Positions 8,296 to 17,261 of a stretch of 64,000 bases of DNA are shown here, piece by piece; position 1 is the first letter of the stretch, and each line of letters starts with the position of its first letter. The stretch lies in NCBI GenBank assembly GCA_020636105.1, contig JACJYL010000002.1, positions 1,888,001 to 1,952,000 on the forward strand. Reading direction: 5' to 3'. This DNA comes from Lewinellaceae bacterium (GTDB lineage: Bacteria > Bacteroidota > Bacteroidia > Chitinophagales > Saprospiraceae). The notes under the pieces were generated by a model that was not told the DNA's origin, did not search any database, and saw only the letters and a list, made by a program, of their open reading frames with translations. The translations under genes were made by a program, and so were the position numbers.

Positions 8296-9399
8296 CTACC
8301 GATTCATTCCACTGGTGATTTTTTGAACGATCTGGAATCTGTTCAAAAATTCTTTGGCCACCACCCTGATCACTGTGTAAGTTGGAATGGCCAGCACCAT
8401 GCCCGTAATGCCCTGGATCTGGGCTCCGATGAGGATAATGAGAAATATTTCGAGCGGGTGTGCTTTCACGCTGTTCGAAAAAATAACGGGCTGAAAAATA
8501 AAATTATCCATGAGTTGCATAACGGCAAATACGCCCATCACTTTAAAGATCATTGGCAACATTTCATTGTAAAAACTCAGATCGAGATTGGAAGAAACGG
8601 TGATCAATACTCCAAAGGCCGCTCCGATGATAGGCCCTATATAAGGGATCACATTGATCAAGGCTGCAAACAGCCCGATCAGGAGGGCATTGTTAACGCC
8701 CAGCAGGTTCAAACTCACGGAAACCAAAACTGTGATAAGGGTTATTTGGATTAAAACACCTGCAAAATATCGGCTCAACAGGCTGCTGATATCTCCCAGG
8801 GCATGGGCTACACGTTTTTCATAATCCGGAGAAACAAGACTCGTTACTACCCTAACGAACAATCCTTCCTCTTTCAGAAAGAAAAAGGTGATGAACACCA
8901 CCGAAAAGATTCCGATCAGAAGATTGCCGGCAACGGACAGGGCATCCGCAAAAATATTGGCGAAGTTTCCCGGATCGAAATACCCCGTCAAAGACCTTTG
9001 CAACAATTCCTCAAGAGACTCGTCGGATTTTACCCCATAACGTTCCAGCCATATTTCCAATTGATTGAAAGGCTGGTACAGCGCATCTGCAATTTCCTTA
9101 TAATCGACCCCCGCAAGATTGTCAGCCTGTTCAATGACAAGGGGCACGAACAAAAGAATAAAAAAGGTAAATACCACAAAGTAAAGCAACAAGGTAATGG
9201 CTGCACTAAGATTGGTGCCCATCCGAAACTTCCCTATTTTTACTTTGGTTTTTAAAAATTCCACAATGGGATTTCCGATCATGGACAGTACCCATGCGAT
9301 AAGAATGTATGTCACAATGGCCCGGAAAACATAGATCAGAAAAGCTGCCAGTAAAAAACTCAAACCAATAACCAGGTAACGGCTGTATTTTTTCATCAA
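8296..9399 (-). CDS. AI-2E family (PerM/UPF0118) integral membrane protein
   Basis: A 367-residue inner-membrane protein with about seven or eight hydrophobic segments. These include an N-terminal pair, a long cytoplasmic/periplasmic helical stretch (about 85-150) and a C-terminal cluster with NVIPYIGPIIGA, the family signature region, and LEIFLIILIGAQIQGITGMVLAIP. Members are described as putative exporters or AI-2 transporters, and the true substrate is mostly unknown. It is convergent with the mutA-like gene (10-bp gap) and divergent from a response regulator, with an inverted-repeat promoter region between them. Confidence 0.9.
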   Translation of the reverse strand: MMKKYSRYLVIGLSFLLAAFLIYVFRAIVTYILIAWVLSMIGNPIVEFLKTKVKIGKFRMGTNLSAAITLLLYFVVFTFFILLFVPLVIEQADNLAGVDYKEIADALYQPFNQLEIWLERYGVKSDESLEELLQRSLTGYFDPGNFANIFADALSVAGNLLIGIFSVVFITFFFLKEEGLFVRVVTSLVSPDYEKRVAHALGDISSLLSRYFAGVLIQITLITVLVSVSLNLLGVNNALLIGLFAALINVIPYIGPIIGAAFGVLITVSSNLDLSFYNEMLPMIFKVMGVFAVMQLMDNFIFQPVIFSNSVKAHPLEIFLIILIGAQIQGITGMVLAIPTYTVIRVVAKEFLNRFQIVQKITSGMNR

Positions 9400-9427
9400 C
9401 AGGAATATATCTTTTAGGAAATAAAAG

Positions 9428-9478
9428 TTAAATTTGAAAATTAAAATGTAAATTAAACCTTATTTCGTTCAAATTTAA
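9428..9478. promoter_or_regulatory. Face-to-face promoter pair within an 11-bp inverted repeat
   Basis: TTAAATTTGAA at 9428-9438 and its exact complement TTCAAATTTAA at 9468-9478 are 29 bp apart in the divergent intergenic region. Each arm contains TAAATTTG, a match to the -7 consensus, pointing towards the response regulator (plus) and the AI-2E gene (minus) respectively. Transcripts from the two would overlap by roughly 20 nt. Confidence 0.45.
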
Positions 9479-9519
9479 GCCTTTTTATAATTTTACAGGA
9501 TGTTTAATCCTCCCTTATT

Positions 9520-9939
9520 ATGGATAGTCAAGCAAAGGTAGTCCTTATTGAAGACAATTCCGGAGACGTAAAACTCATAAAATTTGCGTTGAAAAATGTC
9601 AAAAATGCCCCGGAATTAATTCATTTCGACTACGGCAAGGATTTTTTGGCCTGGGCCGAAGAAAACGGGTTGGATGAAATATCTCTTATTCTTCTCGATT
9701 TCAACCTGCCCATGCTCAACGGTCAGGATATCATGCAAATGATCAACAGCAGGTTCCCTGATTCAAAACCGCCCATTGTCATCCTTTCAAGTTCTTGTTC
9801 TCCTATTGATATCAAAAAGAGTTATGCTCTGGGAGCCAACGCTTTTGTGGCCAAGCCCGTTGAACTCGATGATTTTTGCGAGACCATCGAAGTGACCATT
9901 AAATTCTGGTGCGATCACAATTTGCTGCAGGCGGAATAA
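9520..9939 (+). CDS. Single-domain response regulator (CheY/Rcp1-like)
   Basis: A 139-residue receiver with no output domain. Acidic residues E11 and D12 (VLIEDN), phospho-acceptor D60 (LLDFNLP), the switch Ser in LSSSC and K112 (VAKPVE) are all present, so it should accept phosphate. The IEDN start and FNLP loop are typical of the Rcp1-like stand-alone receivers common in Bacteroidota and cyanobacteria, which relay signals between kinases or act by protein contact. No kinase is adjacent; the histidine kinase at 21.7 kb is too far away to assign as partner. Confidence 0.93.
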   Translation: MDSQAKVVLIEDNSGDVKLIKFALKNVKNAPELIHFDYGKDFLAWAEENGLDEISLILLDFNLPMLNGQDIMQMINSRFPDSKPPIVILSSSCSPIDIKKSYALGANAFVAKPVELDDFCETIEVTIKFWCDHNLLQAE

Positions 9940-10150
9940 TTTTTCCTTTTTATTCCGTAAGCATTCAACCCTCAGTTTTTATTATTCTTTAAGCCCGTTT
10001 CTGCCATGAAGCCCTCTGTTTCTTTTCCCTGCTCCATTTATCGGCATCCGGCCAACATCTTGCGACACGAATGTCCACAATAAATTAACATAAAAAATGA
10101 TTTTTTCCATTTTGCCCCACTTCGCAGAACATTATTTGCAATAAAAGGTA

Positions 10151-10158
10151 TACTTTTG
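10151..10158 (+). promoter_or_regulatory. Putative -7 promoter box (TACTTTTG)
   Basis: TACTTTTG matches TAnnTTTG and lies 53 bp before the ATG of the acyltransferase-like gene at 10212. The intergenic region 9940-10211 otherwise shows nothing recognisable. Confidence 0.45.
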
Positions 10159-10211
10159 CATTGATTTTGAGAGGATTAAGAAAAAAAACGTATCAGAACA
10201 AGCATTTTTAA

Positions 10212-11351
10212 ATGAATTCAAGGGTTTTTCATCTTGACACCATTCGTGCCTTCGCCATTTTGATGATGTTGCAGGGGCATTTCATTAACTCCCTATTGGA
10301 TAATAGCTACAGGGATACGGGGAACTTTTTTTTCAATACCTGGCTTTTTTGCCGGGGTTTTACGGCACCCTTATTTTTTACGGTAACAGGACTGGTAGTC
10401 ACATATTTACTCTTCAAAACTGAAGATCCCGCAAAGCAAAACAAACGGGTGAACAAAACCATGAAGCGGGCGATAAAACTCATTCTCTGGGGTTATTTGC
10501 TCAATACGAACATTTTCAGCATTGTTACCGGGTACTTTTCAAGTGGGTTCTTCTCCGTCAATGTTTTACACTGCCTGGGACTGGGGCTCATGGCCCTGAT
10601 GGGACTTTTCCTCGCAGTGGGTCGGGAAAATAAAAAGTTTTTCCAAAATCTTTTGCTGGTGCTGGGACTGTTGTTCTTCATTTTCGAACCGGCAGCCGTT
10701 TCGCATCAATTTACCGTTGAAAATCCTTTTTTACTCGGTTATCTTACTAAAGCCAACGGCAGCGTATTTACTCCCCTGCCCTGGCTGGGATATACTTTCA
10801 TTGGTGGATTTCTCGGGTTAATCTATGTGCGTTTTTACGACTTGAAAAGAGGGAGTTCCATTATGATGAGTGCTCTAACCATCATTGGAACGGTAATGGT
10901 TATTTTTTCCTCGAAGTTTTTTTTAAATCTTGGCCTTTTCTTCAATGTGGAATTGTTCAAAGATATTGCTAATAACAATTATCTGTTCATTCGTTTAGGA
11001 TACGTTTTTATTATCCTTGCTGTTTTCTTCGCCCTGGAAAAATTCCTGTCAAAGGTGCCGACCCTGAACAAGATCGGGCAAAACACCCTCAATATTTATA
11101 TTATCCATTACATCATTCTTTACGGCAGTATTTTCGGACTCGGGTTATCCCGTTATTTCTACCGGGCGCTCACCCCGGTGGAAGCCATTTCAGGGGCTAT
11201 ACTTTTTATGATCGGCACGGTCATTTTGGCTTCCAAAGCGCAAACAGTCCCCGTGACGGCCTATTTAAAAAGCTTCGCCGCGGCTTTCCCTGTGGTGCTG
11301 TTAAAACTGGCCAAAAGAGTGCGAAAGCCTTCTGAAGTAGAGGAAAGATAA
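10212..11351 (+). CDS. DUF1624/HGSNAT-like multi-pass membrane acyltransferase
   Basis: A 379-residue protein with about nine or ten membrane segments. The N-terminal RVFHLDTIRAFAILMMLQGHFI is the hallmark of the heparan-alpha-glucosaminide N-acetyltransferase-like catalytic family (DUF1624), which resembles acyltransferase-3 proteins and uses a membrane-embedded His. CRGFTAPLFFTVTGLVVTYLL is the matching second segment. The substrate is unknown; members probably acylate sugars or envelope components at the inner membrane. The AraC-type regulator 50 bp downstream is likely cotranscribed. A TACTTTTG box precedes the gene. Confidence 0.82.
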   Translation: MNSRVFHLDTIRAFAILMMLQGHFINSLLDNSYRDTGNFFFNTWLFCRGFTAPLFFTVTGLVVTYLLFKTEDPAKQNKRVNKTMKRAIKLILWGYLLNTNIFSIVTGYFSSGFFSVNVLHCLGLGLMALMGLFLAVGRENKKFFQNLLLVLGLLFFIFEPAAVSHQFTVENPFLLGYLTKANGSVFTPLPWLGYTFIGGFLGLIYVRFYDLKRGSSIMMSALTIIGTVMVIFSSKFFLNLGLFFNVELFKDIANNNYLFIRLGYVFIILAVFFALEKFLSKVPTLNKIGQNTLNIYIIHYIILYGSIFGLGLSRYFYRALTPVEAISGAILFMIGTVILASKAQTVPVTAYLKSFAAAFPVVLLKLAKRVRKPSEVEER

Positions 11352-11401
11352 CATCCCCAGGGTGGCTTTCGCTGTAAAACGATGACTTAAGACCGACAAA
11401 A

Positions 11402-12283
11402 ATGAAGCCTCTCCCTTTTAAAATTCCGAAAACAGAAGCGACCTCCTTCCGGATACAGGTGGATGAAGGACCGCATTTTTATGACCGCCTGCACTATCAT
11501 CCCGAATGGCAGTTGACGGCCATACAACAGGGAAGCGGCATGTTATTTTTGGGCAATAGTTTTATTCGTTTCCAGGAAGGCAGCGTTTTTCTCGTGGGCT
11601 CCAATGTTCCGCATTTGTTAAAAAACGATGCTGTTTATTTTAGCGAAAACAGCCCCGGCGTTCGGGCTACTTCCATTTTTTTTCATAAAAAATCTTTTGG
11701 CGAAGGATTTTTCGAACTCCCCGAATTGCTGGAAATCCAACAATTGCTGGAAGCTTCAGAACGGGGCATCTGGGTTTTGGGAGAAGAAAAAAAGAAACTG
11801 AGCGCCCAAATTGAATCCTGCCTCCTCATGAGTGGAATTGATCTTTTTCAAAACTTCCTGTCTTTACTGGGAATTTTGTGCCAAACCAAAACCATCCAAT
11901 ACCTGAATGAAGCCACTTTCAAACCGGTTTTTGAGGAAAAAGATGGTCAGCGGCTGGATCATGTTTTTCAATATTCTTTCCAACATTTTGCCGAAAGCAT
12001 TGAATTAGCAGAAGTAGCTGCCATTGCCAACCTGAGCGTTTCCCAGTTTTGCAGGTATTTTAAATTGCATACCCGGAAAACGTATTTCGGTTACCTCAAT
12101 GAACTGAGAATCGAGGCCGCCTGCAAGCTGTTGTCGGAAGGAAAATATTCGATTGCCCAGGTTTGTTACGAGGTGGGATTCAATAACCTCTCCAATTTTA
12201 ACCGCCAGTTCAGGAAATTAAAAGGGATCACACCCTCTCAATTCAGAAAGGCATTTGAATTTGAAAAGAGCTTTTTTGAGTAA
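11402..12283 (+). CDS. AraC family transcriptional regulator
   Basis: A 293-residue regulator. The N-terminal half is a cupin-like sensor (HFYDRLHYHPEWQLTAIQQGSGMLFLGN, then GSVFLVGSNVPHLL). The C-terminal ~100 residues are a double helix-turn-helix of the AraC type, with SIELAEVAAIANLSVSQFCRYFK and the signature ending in IAQVCYEVGFNNLSNFNRQFRKLKGITPSQFR. It follows the acyltransferase-like gene by 50 bp. It is convergent with the hydroxyproline operon 1 kb away; similar cupin-AraC regulators often accompany such operons, so that is one candidate target. Confidence 0.92.
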   Translation: MKPLPFKIPKTEATSFRIQVDEGPHFYDRLHYHPEWQLTAIQQGSGMLFLGNSFIRFQEGSVFLVGSNVPHLLKNDAVYFSENSPGVRATSIFFHKKSFGEGFFELPELLEIQQLLEASERGIWVLGEEKKKLSAQIESCLLMSGIDLFQNFLSLLGILCQTKTIQYLNEATFKPVFEEKDGQRLDHVFQYSFQHFAESIELAEVAAIANLSVSQFCRYFKLHTRKTYFGYLNELRIEAACKLLSEGKYSIAQVCYEVGFNNLSNFNRQFRKLKGITPSQFRKAFEFEKSFFE

Positions 12284-12560
12284 TGCCGTTCCTACGGAAC
12301 TTCAAATTAGTGCTGCAAGGCAGGACACTCCGTGCCCTGCTTTGCATATGTCGTCTCTACGAGCCTTAGAATGGTTCAAAATTTCTAAATGCCGCAGGCA
12401 TCATACTCTCTCTTTACAGGAGGCTAATTATCATTTAACAAAAATAATCGCTTTAAATAAAATTTCGCTTGAAGAATCCAGGGCCTTTAGGCCTTACCAA
12501 TAAACGACCATAAGAAAGGGCTGAAAGCCCTGTAGCTTTGTTTTTTGTATTTCCTGCGCT
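12284..12560. repeat. Cluster of short hairpins (REP-like)
   Basis: At least five short inverted repeats with 2-5-nt loops follow the AraC stop: GTTCCTACGGAAC (12288-12300), a GGCA...TGCC hairpin (about 12318-12340), CTCTACGAG near 12354, ATGCCGCAGGCAT (12389-12401), GGCCTTTAGGCC (12482-12493) and GGGCTGAAAGCCC (12518-12530). Such mixtures resemble dispersed REP-type hairpins of Bacteroidota genomes. A small open frame here (12255-12503) is judged non-coding. Confidence 0.6.
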
Positions 12561-12843
12561 AATTGGTTTTGAAATTTAACCGCCGAATATAATCAGGTGC
12601 AGCGCACCTCAATCTTTGTCACCAAACAAGGGGAAGAGGCATCAAGGTGCAGAGCACCGCAACCTAAAAAAACCCGACATAGAAAAAATGTTGCGTTAGC
12701 TAGTCCTCTGCATACGATGCCGGGACGCTGCACTTTGAATCTCATTTTCCTTTTTTAACAACACAGATTTTGGTCTCGCCTGGCTGCCAGACAGGTGCTC
12801 TGATCCTAATTTCAATTTAGCAGTAAATTTATAAAAACCAATT
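12561..12843. repeat. Palindromic dispersed element, copy A (283 bp)
   Basis: It starts AATTGGTTTT and ends AAAACCAATT, so the termini are inverted. Inside, each arm has a GGTGC...GCACC-type hairpin (for example CAGGTGCAGCGCACCT), and a conserved core contains CACCAAACAAGGGGAA and CATACGATGCCGGGACG. The same architecture occurs at 23665-23925 with long exact blocks. No coding capacity is apparent. It may be a MITE-like non-autonomous element or encode a structured RNA. Confidence 0.7.
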
Positions 12844-13345
12844 AGCCTCTCCCCAAACCAATATAGTATTCCGGGAGAAAACACTTAGTATAGTAAAAAT
12901 TAAAGACCCAACTTAGTAAAGGCAAGCCCGGTCTTTAGTTGTGTTATTTCTTAAAAATAAACACTAATGATATATTATGGAATCTTAAATTCGGATAGGA
13001 AGAATCTTGACTAATATTTAATAGCCCAAAAGAGTACCTTATTAATAATTAATTCAATTGAACAATTAAGTAATTTTATGTCATTCATAATTTTTTTGAT
13101 CCGGTCAATAAACGTCATATTTGTAGTACTTATACTTGATTGGGTTATTTTAACACATGAGGATATTTGTCGCACAAAAGGTTCTTTATGCTGCTTTGGA
13201 TTGTGTGGAACTCAGTTAAAAAGGATTCCCCCCTTTTTTATATACCTTTTTCACCTCCAACCTTAAATCTTGCAACGGACTTTTCACATTCCGGATGATC
13301 CGGTTGCTCATTTGGATATCATTTGGTTTTCAAAAAATAAACAAC
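12844..13345. other. Intergenic region without a recognised gene
   Basis: AT-rich sequence between the palindromic element and the hydroxyproline operon end. It contains one exact short palindrome, CCGGATGATCCGG, at 13291-13303. A 62-residue open frame (13078-13266) has composition and context that do not support a gene. No RNA gene was recognised. Confidence 0.5.
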
Positions 13346-14590
13346 TCAAAACCTGTCCACCCGGAACAAACTCACATCCATTTCCGGTTTTTTTCCGGCA
13401 AACATTTGGGTCACCAGCTTTCCTGTAGCCGGGCCGGTACTCATGCCCATCATGGCGTGCCCGGTGGCCACAATGAGGTTTTCGATCTTTTTGGATTTAC
13501 CGATATAAGGCAACCCATCAGGAGAACAGGGGCGGTAACCATGCCAGATTGATTTTTCATCGGGCATTTCAACAGAAAATTCAGGATAATAATGCTGGAG
13601 ACTATTCAAAATTCCCTGCAACCTGAATTGATTGACCTTTTCTGAAAAATTACTGATCTCAAGTGTGCCTCCTATTCTTAGGTGTTTGCCCATTGGGGTA
13701 ATCGCCACTTTTGCCTCGGTTAGAATGGTAGGTATTTCAGGCCGGGCAGGAAGATTCTCATAAGTTACGGAATACCCTTTCCCATCCTGCAAAAGGATTT
13801 TCACCCCGGCTTTTTTCAACAGTCGGGCCGACCAGCTTCCGGCGGCCAGGACTACCTGTTTTACCTCAATAGCTGATCCATCAGACATCAACAGTTTTTC
13901 GATCTTTCCTCCTCCTATATTAAAATCAACAATCGATTTACCCGTGATAAAATTCACACCGGATGCTTTTAACTCAGCAGCCAGTTGCCTGATAAAGGTA
14001 TTGGGATATAAGTGGGCATCACCAGGGTAATACACCCCACCGCGTACATCAACCTTTACGCCGGTTTCCAGTTGCTGAACCTCAGCAGATGATAAAACCC
14101 GCGCCTCCATACCCAAATCATGAGCCTTTTCGGCGATCTCAATTTCCTCCTGTTCTGTTTTGGGGTTGTTGTACAAAAGCAACAGGCCTTTGCGTTCAAG
14201 GTCAAAATTAAAAGGAGGGGTAGCCGCAAATTCCTGGTAGAGTTCTCTGCTCCTTTCATTGAGTTGTTTTAATACAGGAATGGCCTTATTCACCTTTTCG
14301 GGCGTTGCCGACCGGTAGAATTTCCATACCCATTCCAGCAATTCAGGGCTCAACCGCGGCTTGATGAAAAACGGACTCCGCTTATCAAACATCCAGCGAA
14401 TCCCCTTGGCCATAACACCCGGGGTAGCCAGTGGTATAAAATGACTGGGAACCACCATTCCCGCATTCCCATGGGAAGCGCCGTCAGTAAGGTCGGTATT
14501 ATCGATCACGACAACTTCATGGCCTTCCTGCATCAGGTACCAGGCCGAACACAGACCAATAACGCCTCCGCCAATGATGTGAATTTGCAT
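13346..14590 (-). CDS. FAD-dependent D-amino-acid dehydrogenase, probable D-hydroxyproline dehydrogenase
   Basis: A 414-residue DadA-family flavoprotein. The N-terminus HIIGGGVIGLCSAWYL is the FAD-binding Rossmann motif (GxGxxG at 7-12), and the C-terminal GYRPCSPDGLPYIG plus VATGHAMMGMSTGPATGKLV closes the FAD domain. Within the operon it should oxidise cis-4-hydroxy-D-proline to 1-pyrroline-4-hydroxy-2-carboxylate, passing electrons to the respiratory chain. It is the last gene on the minus strand, 37 bp after the epimerase. A general D-amino-acid dehydrogenase role is possible, but the neighbours make hydroxyproline the best substrate. Confidence 0.88.
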   Translation of the reverse strand: MQIHIIGGGVIGLCSAWYLMQEGHEVVVIDNTDLTDGASHGNAGMVVPSHFIPLATPGVMAKGIRWMFDKRSPFFIKPRLSPELLEWVWKFYRSATPEKVNKAIPVLKQLNERSRELYQEFAATPPFNFDLERKGLLLLYNNPKTEQEEIEIAEKAHDLGMEARVLSSAEVQQLETGVKVDVRGGVYYPGDAHLYPNTFIRQLAAELKASGVNFITGKSIVDFNIGGGKIEKLLMSDGSAIEVKQVVLAAGSWSARLLKKAGVKILLQDGKGYSVTYENLPARPEIPTILTEAKVAITPMGKHLRIGGTLEISNFSEKVNQFRLQGILNSLQHYYPEFSVEMPDEKSIWHGYRPCSPDGLPYIGKSKKIENLIVATGHAMMGMSTGPATGKLVTQMFAGKKPEMDVSLFRVDRF

Positions 14591-14627
14591 GTGTGAAAGG
14601 ATTTTAAATTATACTGAAACCTGCTTT

Positions 14628-15629
14628 TTAAATCACCTGAAATCCGAGTGCATAGGGATCATCCTCTTCATCGATGATGATCTGGTTGTAACCCGTAATT
14701 TTGGCCCAACCCTCTATACTCGGCACGATGGCCTCAAAATCACCACACTTCCCTGCCGACTCCACTTTCCCGACAAACTGACTGCCGATAATGCTTTCGT
14801 GCACAAAAGTATCCCCGACCTTGAGTTTTCCTTTTGAAAACCACTGCGCCATTCGGGCAGAAGTTCCTGTCCCACAGGGGGAACGGTCGATGGCTTTATC
14901 CCCATAAAAAACGGCATTTCGTGCATCTGCCTGGGGGGAGATGGTATCGCCGGTCCAAAGCATGTGACTAAGTCCCCTGATATTGGAATCGAGGGGGTGT
15001 TCAAAATGGTATAACTCATTCAGCCGCCGGCGCACGACAGGGCTCCATCGGATCAGGTCGGCAGCCTGAAAATCCTGTATGCCAGAGAAATTTTCCTGCG
15101 GATCGACGATGGCGTAAAAATTTCCGCCATAAGCAACATCCACCTTTAATTTCCCCAGATCGGGGCAATCCACCTCAAGATTTTCTTTGAAAAGGAAGGA
15201 CTGGACATTTGTAAGTTTGACCGAAGTGACCTTTTTTCCTTCCTGTTTGTAGGAGATCATCACCAGACCTGCAGGTGCCTCCATTCGAACTTGTCCGGGT
15301 ATTTTAGGCTGGATCAATCCCTCCTCGATGCCAATGGTGATCGTACCAATGGTACCATGGCCACACATGGGCAGGCAACCGCTGGTTTCAATAAAAAGAA
15401 CACCCACATCGTTCGCTTCATCCGATGGCGGGTACAAAATACTTCCCGACATCATATCGTGCCCCCGGGGTTCAAACATGAGCCCTTTCCGTATCCAATC
15501 ATACTCTTCCAGGAAATGGAGTCTGCGTTCCATCATACTATTCCCTTTGAGTTGAGGTCCGCCGCCTGCCACCAATCGAACCGGATTACCGCAGGTATGT
15601 GCATCTATGCAGAAAAATGTCTTTCTCAT
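14628..15629 (-). CDS. 4-hydroxyproline 2-epimerase (proline racemase family)
   Basis: A 333-residue enzyme interconverting trans-4-hydroxy-L-proline and cis-4-hydroxy-D-proline. Both catalytic cysteines are present, C89 in PMCGHG and C252 in SPCGTGTSA. This marks a two-base racemase/epimerase rather than the Thr-containing trans-3-hydroxyproline dehydratase. I use the ATG ending at 15629 (MRKTFFCIDAHTCGNP), which overlaps the TAA of the dehydrogenase gene by one base (TAATG), indicating translational coupling; a start 33 bp further upstream is unlikely. It acts first in the pathway encoded by this operon. Confidence 0.92.
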   Translation of the reverse strand: MRKTFFCIDAHTCGNPVRLVAGGGPQLKGNSMMERRLHFLEEYDWIRKGLMFEPRGHDMMSGSILYPPSDEANDVGVLFIETSGCLPMCGHGTIGTITIGIEEGLIQPKIPGQVRMEAPAGLVMISYKQEGKKVTSVKLTNVQSFLFKENLEVDCPDLGKLKVDVAYGGNFYAIVDPQENFSGIQDFQAADLIRWSPVVRRRLNELYHFEHPLDSNIRGLSHMLWTGDTISPQADARNAVFYGDKAIDRSPCGTGTSARMAQWFSKGKLKVGDTFVHESIIGSQFVGKVESAGKCGDFEAIVPSIEGWAKITGYNQIIIDEEDDPYALGFQVI

Positions 15630-17200
15630 TATTTTGTCCGTTTTCCGTCCACCAACCGCCAAATATTCAAAGGATTCCCTGTCTTGAGTGCTTCAGGGAG
15701 TAATGTTTCAGGGCAATCCTGAAAAGCGACCGGGCGCACAAAACGATGGATGGATCCGGTGCCCACTGAGGTGAACCGGCTGTCCGTCGAAGCCGGGAAC
15801 GGACCGCCATGCTGCATCGCATGACATACCTCAACACCCGTAGGCACTCCGTTAAAAATAACCCTTCCTGCCTTGGTTTGCAAAGTATCGAATAATGCAT
15901 TCCAATCTCCAAGCTCATGGTCTGTTCCCATCATGGAAGCGGTCAATTGCCCGTGTAATTTTTCAGCCACAGCCTGCATTTCGGTTTCATCTTTACATTT
16001 CACCACCAGGCTAAAAGGCCCGAAGATCTCCTGCTGCATGGCAGGATTTTCCAGGAATGCAGCCGCTTTTACAGAAGCTATAGCAGGATGAGCTTTCCAG
16101 GATTCTTCCTTTTGTGCCTGAACGTATTCAGCCTTAACCGTCGATTCCTCAAGACATTCGGCTTTCAGGCGTTCGTAATTCTGATAAATACCTTTGTTGA
16201 GCATGGTTTGAGCCACAAGGTTTTGAAAAGCGGTCCGGAGGTGTTGCGTAAAATGCTCCGAATCTTCATTATCCATCACCACGACCAGCCCGGGGTTGGT
16301 ACAGAATTGACCTGCCCCGAGATTAACGGAGCCGGCAACCTGGCCCGCGAGTGTTTCTGCCTGTTGGTGTTGTAATTCAGGAAGTATAAAAACAGGATTG
16401 ATGCTGCCCATTTCGGCAAATACCGGAATAGGATCCGTCCTTTCCTGCGCAAGCCGGTGCAAGGCCATCCCACCATTATAAGAGCCTGTGAAGGCCACTC
16501 CTTTAACCTGAGGATGTTGAACCAAAGCAGTACCTACCTTGAAACCCACCGCATTCAAAGCAGAAAATACACCATCAGGCATATTGGTTTTACGGGCCGC
16601 CTTTTGAATAGCTTCCGACACCAAAGCATTGGTCCCCGGATGCGACTCATGAGCCTTTACGATCACGGGACACCCGGCCGCCAGTGCTGAAGCAGTATCG
16701 CCTCCTGCAGTGGAGAATGCCAGGGGAAAATTACTCGCGGTAAAAACCACTATCGGGCCAACCGCCTGGAGCATATTGCGAATATCAGGTTTCGGAGCCG
16801 GTTGGCGATCTGGTTGGGGGCTGTCAATAATGGCGTTGACCCAACTGCCCTCTTCCACAAGGTCGGCAAACATGCGTAGTTGACCGCAGGTACGGCCTCT
16901 TTCACCGGTTACCCTGCCTTCCGGCAAACCGCTTTCTGCCATTACCCTGTGGACAAGGGTATCTCCCAGCGCTTCGATCTCATCAGCTATGCCTCTCAGG
17001 AATCCGGCTTTTTCAGCCCCTGAAGTGTGGCGATACACTTTCGAGGCTTTATTGGCCCGTTCCACGGCGAGGTTCACTTCATCGAGAGTTGCCGCGACAA
17101 ATGTTCCTTCAAGCGATTGCCTGGTGGACGGATCTGTAGCATGATAGGTTTGATCTCCCTTGCCTGAATGGTCGTATCCGATTATGTTTTCCGTGATCAT
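15629..17200 (-). CDS. 2-oxoglutarate semialdehyde (2,5-dioxovalerate) dehydrogenase
   Basis: A 523-residue aldehyde dehydrogenase of the KGSADH type, which oxidises 2,5-dioxopentanoate to 2-oxoglutarate with NAD(P)+. The N-terminal catalytic core shows VFTASNFPLAFSTAGGDTASALAAGCPV, the co-substrate-binding lysine in VIVKAHESHPGT, the catalytic Glu in VFAEMGSINPVF and the nucleophile Cys in GAGQFCTNPGL. It lies between the deaminase (61 bp) and epimerase (1-bp overlap) genes. It is the last chemical step of the pathway and feeds the TCA cycle. Confidence 0.92.
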   Translation of the reverse strand: MITENIIGYDHSGKGDQTYHATDPSTRQSLEGTFVAATLDEVNLAVERANKASKVYRHTSGAEKAGFLRGIADEIEALGDTLVHRVMAESGLPEGRVTGERGRTCGQLRMFADLVEEGSWVNAIIDSPQPDRQPAPKPDIRNMLQAVGPIVVFTASNFPLAFSTAGGDTASALAAGCPVIVKAHESHPGTNALVSEAIQKAARKTNMPDGVFSALNAVGFKVGTALVQHPQVKGVAFTGSYNGGMALHRLAQERTDPIPVFAEMGSINPVFILPELQHQQAETLAGQVAGSVNLGAGQFCTNPGLVVVMDNEDSEHFTQHLRTAFQNLVAQTMLNKGIYQNYERLKAECLEESTVKAEYVQAQKEESWKAHPAIASVKAAAFLENPAMQQEIFGPFSLVVKCKDETEMQAVAEKLHGQLTASMMGTDHELGDWNALFDTLQTKAGRVIFNGVPTGVEVCHAMQHGGPFPASTDSRFTSVGTGSIHRFVRPVAFQDCPETLLPEALKTGNPLNIWRLVDGKRTK

Positions 17201-17261
17201 TTTTTGCGTTTTTTTTCTTGGTTCTTAACTCTATTTATTGGTTCAAGTTGAGCGCAGCGAA

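Noticed and set aside
12255..12503. Small ORF after the AraC gene
   Set aside because: It overlaps the AraC C-terminus and runs through the hairpin cluster; composition follows the repeats rather than protein coding.
12561..12843. Possible tRNA or CRISPR-like repeat
   Set aside because: The hairpins do not form a cloverleaf and there are no regularly spaced direct repeats with spacers.
13078..13266. 62-codon ORF with a hydrophobic N-terminus
   Set aside because: It stands alone in AT-rich non-coding sequence without a recognisable promoter box and with an implausible Cys/Phe/Pro-rich tail.
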